Positions 1 to 6,058 of a DNA stretch of 7,965 nucleotides are shown here, piece by piece. The notes beneath the pieces are model-generated. The model did not search any database. It was given only the letters and a program-made list of their open reading frames with translations, and was not told the origin of the DNA. The DNA comes from an uncultured Bacteroidales bacterium (lineage in GTDB: Bacteria; Bacteroidota; Bacteroidia; Bacteroidales; P3), in assembly GCA_905236405.1 (NCBI GenBank), contig CAJOQB010000155.1, positions 1-7,965 of the forward strand, read 5' to 3'. Position numbers and translations under genes: made by a program. Every line of letters starts with the position of its first letter. The stretch's first letter is position 1.

Positions 1-41
1 CCACTGCCCAGATGGGCATCTGAGATGAAGTACGTGTTCAC
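1..41 (-). CDS. lpxH: LpxH-like UDP-2,3-diacylglucosamine hydrolase, N-terminal fragment
   Basis: Only the first 13 full codons lie in the window. They read (M/V)NTYFISDAHLGS and continue off the left edge. The short beta strand followed by D-A-H is the N-terminal metal-binding DxH motif of calcineurin-like phosphoesterases, and 'YFISDAHLGS' is how Bacteroidetes LpxH proteins typically begin. LpxH hydrolyses UDP-2,3-diacylglucosamine to lipid X and UMP in lipid A synthesis, at the inner face of the cytoplasmic membrane. The start must be the GTG at 41-39: the codon before it is the TAG stop of the upstream lipoprotein, in the same frame, and no in-frame ATG exists before the catalytic Asp. 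The gene is the last visible member of a tight minus-strand cluster. Another metallophosphoesterase of the same superfamily cannot be excluded from so few residues. Confidence 0.72.
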   Translation of the reverse strand, partial: MNTYFISDAHLGS

Positions 42-809
42 CTAATTGTTTGTTGTCAGTTCGAAGTCGAGCGTAGGCTGCGTGTCACCATACTGATGAC
101 GCAGATACTCCACTGTATTCTTGAAATTGAGGGTATGGGGGTTCTCCGGCTTGCTTTCCTCGAGCCCTTCCAGCACAAACTCATAATAGTCGAAGTTGAC
201 TTGCGGGTCAATCAATGGATGTCCGTTGAACGGTTTGTAGAGAGCGATGAGGGTGGCAAGAGAGCCTTGATTCTCCTGAATAAAATTGACCACATACTCC
301 TGTTGTTGCTTGTAGGAGTTGAGGTAAATCGAATCAAGCGACTCCTTGGCAGCCAGCGAGTCGGCACCATGCATAGAGTCTTTTATCTTGTCGTGCATGG
401 CAATGATTTCAAGCAACTGGTCAGCACCGACATTGCTGTAGTCTTGCAACTGCCAAAGGATGACACTTTCGGGTGACCCTTTTACGGTGTAGGTCTTCTC
501 GAAATGATTATAGTCGCCCGAAATATCAATATGCTCCCCTGGACAAGGAATCAGCACAACATAATCGAACTCGCTGACATGGAGATTATAAAGACTCTCA
601 TAAGGAGCCTTGTATTTGAATTTGAAATGCCCCTTGCTGTCAAGACGGATGGAGTCGATAAACAACCGCTCGCCCTGAGGCACCATTTCGTCAAGATAAA
701 TCGTCTTGTTGGCACCATTCTCAAGAGTGCCTTCCAGCACAAAGACATCCTTGTCGCCACAAGCAACAAACAATAGCAGCACTGGAATCAGAAGCAGAAT
801 TCTATTCAT
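42..809 (-). CDS. DUF4369 domain lipoprotein lacking a thioredoxin domain
   Basis: This is a 255-residue predicted lipoprotein. Residues 1-16 form a short hydrophobic signal ending in the lipobox FVAC, with Cys17 as the lipidation site, so it should be anchored in the inner or outer membrane. Residues about 23-100 have the beta-rich pattern of DUF4369 ('GTLENGANKTIYLDEM', then 'DSIRLDSKGHFKF'). The rest, about 130-240, is helical and charged. In many Bacteroidetes proteins this arrangement precedes a TlpA/AhpC-type thioredoxin domain. Here the protein ends at 'PTLDFELTTNN', which resembles the opening strand of such a domain, and no CxxC follows. The start lies 6 bp after the aroC stop, and the TAG stop is directly followed by the GTG of the lpxH-like gene, so it is almost certainly cotranscribed with both. 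Its function is unknown; a role in envelope redox chemistry is not supported without the thioredoxin part. Confidence 0.85.
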   Translation of the reverse strand: MNRILLLIPVLLLFVACGDKDVFVLEGTLENGANKTIYLDEMVPQGERLFIDSIRLDSKGHFKFKYKAPYESLYNLHVSEFDYVVLIPCPGEHIDISGDYNHFEKTYTVKGSPESVILWQLQDYSNVGADQLLEIIAMHDKIKDSMHGADSLAAKESLDSIYLNSYKQQQEYVVNFIQENQGSLATLIALYKPFNGHPLIDPQVNFDYYEFVLEGLEESKPENPHTLNFKNTVEYLRHQYGDTQPTLDFELTTNN

Positions 810-815
810 GTTTTC

Positions 816-1763
816 TTAGTATTTATTAGCCATCAACAAATTGTCGACCATCACCAAGGCAGCCATAGCCTCCACCACAACAACGGCGCGTTGCACATGA
901 CTGCGGTCATGACGCCCCTTGGGCTCAACGACATGCTCGTGGCCTTCCTTGTCGACACACGGCAATGGTTGTGGAATGGTGACCACAGGGTGGAACGCCA
1001 CGCGGAAGGTGACAGGCATACCGTTGGTCAGGCCACCTTGCAGCCCTCCACAATGGTTGGTCTGTGTGGTAAAGTCAGAATTCCAACGGTCGATGTATTC
1101 GCTTCCAAACATGGCCGCAGCATGAAAGCCCTCGCCAAACTCGAAACCTGTAACAGAGGGAATGCTAAGCATAGCGGCAGCCAACTGACTTTGCATTTTG
1201 CCAAAAATTGGTTCACCCAATCCCACAGGTGCACCCGTGACAACACATCGCACAGTGCCTCCCACCGTGTCGTTCGTTAGGGTATTGCTTATCGTGTCCA
1301 ATTCAGCCGTAACACAGATACCTCTTTGCGACAGCACCTGCTTGGCAATGGCTCCCGCCACCACACGTGACAATGTCTCGCGGGCAGCGCTGCGTCCACC
1401 TCCCCGCCAGTCGCGAATACCGTAGCGTTGCTGCCATGTGTAATCACTATGTCCTGGACGAAAGATGTCTCGATATTGTTGGTAGTCGTCAGAATGAGCG
1501 TCACGATTATACACCATGAAGGCTATAGGCGTTCCCAATGTCTGGTCGTCGATGATGCCAGAAAGCCATTCCACATCGTCAGGTTCATGGCGAGAGGTGA
1601 CTCTTTCCATACCATCGCCTCGCCGTCGACGCAAATCACATCGAATGGCATCAATATCAATAGCGACACGCGATGGACATCCGTCAATAACGCCCCCCAC
1701 CGCAACACCATGCGATTCGCCAAAAGTGGTCAACCGGAATAATTGGCCAATGATATTAGACAT
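816..1763 (-). CDS. aroC: Chorismate synthase, internally shortened
   Basis: AroC converts 5-enolpyruvylshikimate 3-phosphate to chorismate, the last shikimate-pathway step, in the cytoplasm with reduced FMN. The family signatures are clear: 'IGQLFRLTTFGESHG' at residues 5-19 with the catalytic His18, 'RPGHSDYT' at 102-109 with the second catalytic His105, 'RGGGRSAARET' at 120-130, 'GLGEPIF' at 181-187, 'GGLQGGLTNG' at 239-248, and 'GRHD' at 283-286 before the closing helix. The protein has 315 residues, against roughly 350-360 for bacterial homologues. The missing part is internal: from 'VTAELDTISN' (151-160) it runs almost at once into 'DTVGG' (165-169), where E. coli and Bacteroides proteins have about 35-40 more residues, including a 'CPDPE' segment. 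The usual 'RRRPGQ' motif reads RRRRGD here (45-50). The frame is intact, so this is called functional. The ATG lies 3 bp after the isomerase stop, which suggests translational coupling. Confidence 0.95.
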   Translation of the reverse strand: MSNIIGQLFRLTTFGESHGVAVGGVIDGCPSRVAIDIDAIRCDLRRRRGDGMERVTSRHEPDDVEWLSGIIDDQTLGTPIAFMVYNRDAHSDDYQQYRDIFRPGHSDYTWQQRYGIRDWRGGGRSAARETLSRVVAGAIAKQVLSQRGICVTAELDTISNTLTNDTVGGTVRCVVTGAPVGLGEPIFGKMQSQLAAAMLSIPSVTGFEFGEGFHAAAMFGSEYIDRWNSDFTTQTNHCGGLQGGLTNGMPVTFRVAFHPVVTIPQPLPCVDKEGHEHVVEPKGRHDRSHVQRAVVVVEAMAALVMVDNLLMANKY

Positions 1764-1766
1764 TGT

Positions 1767-2597
1767 TTACTGAACGATTTCAAGCAGTTCCACCTCAAAA
1801 AGCAGAGTCGATCCAGGAGGAATGTCTCCCACCAACTGCTCACCGTATGCCAAGTTATAAGGGATGTAAAGGATGTATTTAGAGCCCACAGGCATCAATT
1901 GAATACCTTCTTGCCACCCGGGAATCACCTGATGGAGAGGGAATGTTATGGGTTGTCCACGATCTATCGAGCTGTCGAATTTCTTTCCATCAATCAACGT
2001 ACCGGTGTAGTGCACCTTTACCGTACTGTTTGCTTTGGGCAGAGGACCATCACCTTTCTTTATGATTTTATATTGCAAGCCACTGGGTGTAGTATAGATG
2101 GCTTTGCTTTTTTTGTTCTCTTCGAGGAATTTCTTACCAGCAGCGATATTGTCGTTCAGTCCCTCACGCATCTTCTGCTCCTTGGCTTGCTGACGCTGAT
2201 CGAAGGACGATTGGAAACGTTGTAACAGTGATTGACATGTGCGTTGGGGCATGTTGAATGTACCGTTGGTCATGTCCAGCATGGCTTGACCAGCCACTTG
2301 GGGATTGATACCGAGGTTCTGACTGTTCCATCCGTTGACCAAGTCCTGGCCAATGGCATATGAAGCAGAATCCTCAAAAGTCACCAAATGCACCTTGCTC
2401 TTTGCCTGTTCCACAGCCAATGCTGCCTGAGCTTTGGCCAATTCTTGTTGAAGCTGTTCACATTGTTCTGCTTTTTCTTTCAATTCGAGGTAATAGACCT
2501 CCGACATCTTGACTGTACCCTTTTTTACAGTTACACTTTGAGCCATAGCACCAAAGCAGAGCATCATAACAGATGCGAAGAAGAATACTCTTTTCAT
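1767..2597 (-). CDS. Exported FKBP-type peptidyl-prolyl cis-trans isomerase
   Basis: This 276-residue protein resembles the FkpA/Mip group, which catalyses prolyl isomerisation and assists folding outside the cytoplasm. I chose the ATG at 2597 because 'MKRVFFFASVMMLCFGAMA' is a good signal peptide with cleavage after AMA (19/20); an in-frame ATG ten codons upstream would spoil it. Residues about 36-67 are Glu/Gln/Lys/Ala-rich and likely a coiled coil. Residues about 76-160 match the helical FKBP N-terminal dimerisation domain ('SYAIGQDLVNGW'). The catalytic FKBP domain spans about 168-275 and keeps the usual pocket: Tyr197 (VHYTG), Phe207-Asp208 (KFDSS), Val224-Ile225 and Trp228 (QVIPGW), Tyr252 (AYGE) and Phe267 (LLFEVELL). 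It is the first gene of a tight cluster with aroC, the lipoprotein and the lpxH-like gene. Location in the periplasm or at the outer membrane is inferred. Confidence 0.93.
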   Translation of the reverse strand: MKRVFFFASVMMLCFGAMAQSVTVKKGTVKMSEVYYLELKEKAEQCEQLQQELAKAQAALAVEQAKSKVHLVTFEDSASYAIGQDLVNGWNSQNLGINPQVAGQAMLDMTNGTFNMPQRTCQSLLQRFQSSFDQRQQAKEQKMREGLNDNIAAGKKFLEENKKSKAIYTTPSGLQYKIIKKGDGPLPKANSTVKVHYTGTLIDGKKFDSSIDRGQPITFPLHQVIPGWQEGIQLMPVGSKYILYIPYNLAYGEQLVGDIPPGSTLLFEVELLEIVQ

Positions 2598-2641
2598 ATT
2601 ACTATATAAAATATTAATTATTATCATATTGTTGCATCAAC

Positions 2642-2682
2642 CACGTGCCCTGTTGTCGGTACTGCCGACCACAAGGCACGTG
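2642..2682 (-). other. 41-nt stem-loop between buk and the FKBP gene
   Basis: Two 18-nt arms (2642-2659 and 2665-2682) surround a 5-nt loop. Read as minus-strand RNA, 16 positions are Watson-Crick pairs, one is a U-G wobble and one is a G-A mismatch. Read as plus-strand RNA there are two mismatches, which suggests the structure acts in the minus-strand transcript. The stem base is the palindrome CACGTG on both arms. It starts 35 nt after the buk stop and ends 45 nt before the FKBP start. No U-run follows it on the minus strand, so it is not a textbook intrinsic terminator. It may be a 3'-end stabilising or processing hairpin for buk, a weak terminator, or a structured leader of the isomerase gene. 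A poor -7-like box (TACCTTTA, 2708-2701, minus) just upstream would place it in a leader. Confidence 0.6.
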
Positions 2683-2716
2683 ATGAAAACATTATTAATT
2701 TAAAGGTATATGTCCC

Positions 2717-3811
2717 TTATTTGTATTCTTTGATTTGAGCCACACCGTCGAGGACTTCCTTGCCACAGATAGCCAAAGCCAGCATTTCATTCTCGCCTTT
2801 GTATACCTTAACAGGAGCGATCCAATCGATATGCTCTGTAATCTGAGCCATCCAAGGTTTGCTGTAAGCAATGCCACCGGTCAGCAAGATAGCATCAACC
2901 TTGCCCTTGACCACAGCAGCCAAGCGGCTAATCTCGAGAGCTACCTGATAGCAGAAAGCATCCACCAGCAGTTTGCATTTCTCGTCACCGGCAAGGGCAC
3001 GCTTCTCTACCTCATAGGCATCGTTGGTACCAAGATAGGCCACAAAACCACCTTCGGCAGTAATCATCTTCTTTATCTTGGCCATATCGTATTTGCCGCT
3101 GAAGCAGACTTCAACCAACTTGCTGGCGTTGATGCTGCCTGCACGGGTGGGTGAGAAAGCACCCAATCCACAGAGAGCACGGTTCACCTCAACGCAACGG
3201 CCATGTTCGTGGATACCTACCGACACACCGCCACCCATATGTGCGATGATGAGGTTCAGATCCTCGTAATGTTTGCCAAGTTCACGAGCGTAAAGCTTTG
3301 CCGTCATCTTCTGGTTCAAGCAGTGCCAGATGACACCTTCACGACTGGGGTCAAGATCGAACTCAGGGTGACCTGTGATTTTGGCATATTCGGGACGTTC
3401 ATCGACAATACCAGGGTCAGCGATGTAGGCTGCATCCAGGCCAATCTCGGTGGCTATAGAGTCAGAAATCAATGCACCCAAGTTGCAGGCATGCTTACCT
3501 TGAATACCCTCGTGACATTCCTGCTTCATCAGGTCGTTGACTCTGTAAACACCCGACTCACAAGGACGAGTCAAACCACCACGACCCACAACAATAGCCA
3601 ACTCGTCGACACCAACGCCATGACGTTTCAGCATGTCGAGGATGGCTCCCTTGCGATAGTCGAACTGGTCGGCTACTTCTTTGAACTTCTGAACTTCCTC
3701 AATGGGGTGCGAAAGGTTCTCGGTAAACACTTCGGTCTCTCCCTCATAGATTGCAGCCTTGGTCGAGGTTGCACCAGGATTGATAACGAGCGTGAATCTT
3801 TTTGTACTCAT
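2717..3811 (-). CDS. buk: Butyrate kinase
   Basis: Buk interconverts butyryl phosphate plus ADP and butyrate plus ATP in the cytoplasm, and many homologues also act on isobutyrate or other branched short acids. The 364-residue length fits the family (about 355-365). The ASKHA/acetokinase motifs are present: the first phosphate loop 'INPGATSTK' (10-18), 'GRGG' (76-79), 'AHMGGGVSVG' (190-199) as the acetokinase-type signature, 'FSPTRAGSI' (219-227), the adenosine loop 'LLTGGIAYS' (309-317), and 'GENEMLAL' (339-346). The length and the HMGGG motif favour butyrate kinase over acetate kinase (about 400 residues, HLGNG). A perfect Bacteroidetes -7 box lies about 55 bp upstream of the ATG. The usual partner, phosphate butyryltransferase (ptb), is not next to it: the upstream neighbour is a divergent lytic transglycosylase and the downstream one is an isomerase. 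Substrate choice cannot be read from the sequence. Confidence 0.95.
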   Translation of the reverse strand: MSTKRFTLVINPGATSTKAAIYEGETEVFTENLSHPIEEVQKFKEVADQFDYRKGAILDMLKRHGVGVDELAIVVGRGGLTRPCESGVYRVNDLMKQECHEGIQGKHACNLGALISDSIATEIGLDAAYIADPGIVDERPEYAKITGHPEFDLDPSREGVIWHCLNQKMTAKLYARELGKHYEDLNLIIAHMGGGVSVGIHEHGRCVEVNRALCGLGAFSPTRAGSINASKLVEVCFSGKYDMAKIKKMITAEGGFVAYLGTNDAYEVEKRALAGDEKCKLLVDAFCYQVALEISRLAAVVKGKVDAILLTGGIAYSKPWMAQITEHIDWIAPVKVYKGENEMLALAICGKEVLDGVAQIKEYK

Positions 3812-3865
3812 AAATAGTTCCTTATTCTTAAATGTTAATAAATATCAATTATTCAAAATCGTCTG

Positions 3866-3873
3866 CAAAGGTA
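3866..3873 (-). promoter_or_regulatory. Bacteroidetes-type -7 box for buk
   Basis: On the minus strand this reads TACCTTTG followed by C, a perfect match to the TAnnTTTG -7 consensus of the Bacteroidetes primary sigma factor. It is 54 bp upstream of the buk ATG, giving an estimated leader of about 45-50 nt. I see no clear TTTG-type -33 element at 19-21 bp spacing, which is common for these promoters. The rest of the 270-bp region 3812-4081 is AT-rich, with several poly-A tracts and no gene that I can support. Confidence 0.65.
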
Positions 3874-3887
3874 CATATTTTTTTCCA

Positions 3888-3895
3888 TTCTTTTG
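3888..3895 (+). promoter_or_regulatory. Possible -7 box for the lytic transglycosylase gene
   Basis: TTCTTTTG followed by C has one mismatch to TAnnTTTG and is the only plus-strand near-match ending in TTTG with a suitable following base in this intergenic region. It would leave a leader of about 180 nt before the ATG at 4082. A closer alternative is TAAGTTTA at 4054-4061, also with one mismatch, which would leave a leader of only about 15 nt. I cannot choose between them. Confidence 0.25.
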
Positions 3896-4081
3896 CAGTT
3901 CACCAAATAAAAAAAGAAGCAAGAAACAACAAATGCAACATCAAACACCACTATTTATACTAACAATCAACCAAGTAAGAAAGAATAAAAAAGTTTGTAA
4001 CAAAATAAAAAAACACACTTTCTTACATGTGTCCAAAATAAAAAAGACATTTTTAAGTTTATACTGTCAAATCTCATAATC

Positions 4082-5614
4082 ATGAATTCTAATCGACATA
4101 TCCATATTGCTCTGTTTCTTCTGCTGATAACAACCTGTTGCAGTTTTTACGCCTCTGCACAAACTCCCAGCATGCAGCAAAATGACATGCTGTACATCAC
4201 CTCACGCGACAATGCCAACTACGACAGCCTGCTCAACAATTATTACTGGAAAAAATACGCCTCATCCATCAACAAACACTACAACCGCACAGCTTCTGAA
4301 TACTACGAAGCCTTTGACCAGATACCCGACAGTGTACTTGAAAACAGATTGCGTCGTCTGCCAACGGTTATCCCGATGACCTATAACAGCGACGTGCGAG
4401 CTTATATCCGAACCTATGTTCGAATCATGGAACGCCGATGCGATGTCATGCTGACCCTTTCCGAGTACTACTTCCCTCTATTCGAAGAAGTGCTTGACCG
4501 CTACAAAGTGCCGCAAGAACTCAAATATCTCTCCATCGTCGAATCAGCATTGAACCCCCAAGCCACCTCACGTGCCGGTGCTGCAGGTCTGTGGCAATTC
4601 ATGTACCGTACAGGGAAAAACTACGACTTGGATGTCAACTCGTTGGTCGACGACCGCCGCGATCCCTATGCTTCTACTGTTGCTGCCGCACGTTATCTAC
4701 GCGACTTGAACAATATCTATAACGATTGGACGCTGGCCATTGCCGCCTACAACTGCGGACCTGGCAACATCAATAAAGCCATCGCCCGATCAGGAGGCAA
4801 ACGCGATTTCTGGGAGATATACCAGTATCTACCTCGCGAAACACGTGGCTATATTCCTGCATTCATTGGAGCATGCTACGCCATGAACTATTACCACGAA
4901 CATGGCATCCGTCCCAAGCACATCAATATTCCCATTCACAGCGACACCGTACATCTGGATCGCGATGCCTATTACTGTTATATTTCCAAGTATATCAACA
5001 TCGATGTCGAAGAATTACGCACCCTCAATCCCCAGTACAGAGCCGACATCGTTCCTGTGTCCAGCGGCCACAACGTACTCTACCTTCCTGTAGGCAAGAT
5101 ACCCACATTCATCAAATTAGAGGATTCTATCTATAAAGCCACCCACGACTCTATCACCAAAAAACCTGTAGTCACCGAACCCGAACTGGAACGTATTGTG
5201 CACGTGGTTAAGAAAGGCGAGACACTCACCAAGGTAGCCAGCCGCTATGGTGTATCGGCAACCGACATCAAACGATGGAGTCATAAAAAAAGCACCAGCG
5301 TCAAAGTGGGTGAACGACTCATCATCTACCGGAAGAACCCTCGCTATACACCACCAACCACATTGCCTACTGCTGATAACGACAGCACATCAACCGTAAC
5401 CAATAACGAACCAGTCGCCACCCCAAAACCACAAGTCACACCGACACCAAAGCCTACTCCCACCCACACTCCAACAAAACATACCGTTCGAAAAGGAGAG
5501 ACTTTGTCAAGTATTGCCCGCAAATATGGCACCTCTGTTGCGAATATCAAAAAACTCAATGGGTTAAAATCGGACAATATCCGTGTAGGACAGGTGCTCA
5601 TTATCAAGAAATAA
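4082..5614 (+). CDS. MltD-like membrane-bound lytic transglycosylase with LysM repeats
   Basis: This 510-residue enzyme should cleave the MurNAc-GlcNAc bond of peptidoglycan to 1,6-anhydro ends, in the periplasm. Residues 1-26 form a signal peptide with cleavage after ASA. It is not a lipoprotein by lipobox: the Cys19-Cys20 pair is inside the hydrophobic core. The GH23/SLT domain spans about 130-275, with the catalytic Glu154 in 'ESALNPQATSRAGAAGLWQF', followed by 'AIAAYNCGPGNINKAI' (219-234) and 'RETRGYIPAFIGA' (252-264). Residues about 303-339 look like a degenerate LysM ('YINIDVEELRTLNPQY'). Two good LysM repeats follow at about 373-416 and 467-510, both opening with the H-x-V-x-K-G-E-T-L pattern and separated by a Pro/Thr-rich linker (about 421-466). 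LysM binds glycan chains and should hold the enzyme on the wall. It is divergent from buk, and a promoter separates it from the division/NlpC genes downstream. E. coli MltD has the same layout. Confidence 0.93.
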   Translation: MNSNRHIHIALFLLLITTCCSFYASAQTPSMQQNDMLYITSRDNANYDSLLNNYYWKKYASSINKHYNRTASEYYEAFDQIPDSVLENRLRRLPTVIPMTYNSDVRAYIRTYVRIMERRCDVMLTLSEYYFPLFEEVLDRYKVPQELKYLSIVESALNPQATSRAGAAGLWQFMYRTGKNYDLDVNSLVDDRRDPYASTVAAARYLRDLNNIYNDWTLAIAAYNCGPGNINKAIARSGGKRDFWEIYQYLPRETRGYIPAFIGACYAMNYYHEHGIRPKHINIPIHSDTVHLDRDAYYCYISKYINIDVEELRTLNPQYRADIVPVSSGHNVLYLPVGKIPTFIKLEDSIYKATHDSITKKPVVTEPELERIVHVVKKGETLTKVASRYGVSATDIKRWSHKKSTSVKVGERLIIYRKNPRYTPPTTLPTADNDSTSTVTNNEPVATPKPQVTPTPKPTPTHTPTKHTVRKGETLSSIARKYGTSVANIKKLNGLKSDNIRVGQVLIIKK

Positions 5615-5681
5615 CACTTACTTCATCATAGGATGTTGAAATGTTTTTCACATTCCGACGTCCACATAAGACATAATTGTG

Positions 5682-5689
5682 TATATTTG
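5682..5689 (+). promoter_or_regulatory. Bacteroidetes-type -7 box for the divIC-like cluster
   Basis: TATATTTG followed by C matches TAnnTTTG exactly. A transcript starting a few bases later would have a leader of about 40 nt before the ATG at 5737. The box lies in the 122-bp gap after the lytic transglycosylase gene, so the division protein, NlpC and dehydrogenase genes probably have their own promoter. No convincing -33 element is visible. I see no strong terminator in the gap, so readthrough from upstream is possible. Confidence 0.6.
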
Positions 5690-5736
5690 CACTTGCTTTC
5701 TGCATAAAGCAACCAAGTCAAAACAAAGAAAACGCA

Positions 5737-6042
5737 ATGAACAACAAACTACTACGCATTTGGAATGTCCTCAAGAACAAATATGTTGTAGCCACCATTT
5801 TGTTCCTTCTGATTTTCTTTTTCTTCGACGAGAACAACTACATGATTACCCATCGACTGTCGAAAGATGTGGCCAAACTAAAGCAACGCCAGACGGAGTT
5901 GCAAGAAGGCATCGTTGCCGACAGTGCCCAATCGATGGCTCTCAAATCGGACCTTGGTGCCATCGAACGATATGGCCGCGAGACCTATTACATGAAACGT
6001 GACGACGAAGACATCTATATCATCGTTGACCCAGAAAAATAA
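5737..6042 (+). CDS. DivIC/FtsB-family septum formation initiator
   Basis: This 101-residue bitopic membrane protein is of the FtsB/DivIC type, a small divisome component that partners FtsL and FtsQ/DivIB-like proteins to activate septal wall synthesis. A short basic cytoplasmic end (1-15) leads to one membrane segment (about 16-30), then a helical coiled-coil region (about 38-75, 'LSKDVAKLKQRQTELQEGI'), and the closing motif 'RYGRETYYMKRDDEDIYII' (78-96) typical of Bacteroidetes homologues. I chose the ATG at 5737 over an in-frame ATG at 5677: the longer version adds a non-conserved 20 residues, moves the membrane anchor inward, and would start upstream of the -7 box at 5682-5689. The A-rich stretch before 5737 suits initiation in this phylum. 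The NlpC gene begins 16 bp after the stop, so the two are likely cotranscribed. Family assignment is firm; ortholog naming as divIC or ftsB is not. Confidence 0.9.
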   Translation: MNNKLLRIWNVLKNKYVVATILFLLIFFFFDENNYMITHRLSKDVAKLKQRQTELQEGIVADSAQSMALKSDLGAIERYGRETYYMKRDDEDIYIIVDPEK

Positions 6043-6058
6043 CCAGACCTCCTTTGAT

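Noticed and set aside
1743..2225. Open frame of 160 codons on the plus strand opposite the FKBP gene
   Set aside because: Antisense to a conserved catalytic domain with no recognisable protein features; treated as chance.
3203..3817. Open frame of 204 codons on the plus strand opposite buk
   Set aside because: It lies fully antisense to a well-recognised kinase, has no domain I recognise, and its codon use follows from the buk frame; it is a shadow.
5421..5473. Short ACC/CCA-rich repeats in the lytic transglycosylase gene as a DNA repeat
   Set aside because: They encode the Pro/Thr linker between LysM repeats in an unbroken frame, so a protein-level explanation suffices.
5639..5653. Small hairpin AATGT/ACATT after the lytic transglycosylase gene as a terminator
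   Set aside because: Only five weak base pairs with no following T-run; too weak to call.
6047..6055. ACCTCCTTT just before the NlpC start, identical to the conserved 16S rRNA 3'-end anti-Shine-Dalgarno tail
   Set aside because: It has the wrong polarity to act as a ribosome binding site. Bacteroidetes starts rarely use Shine-Dalgarno pairing, and a nine-base match is likely coincidence.
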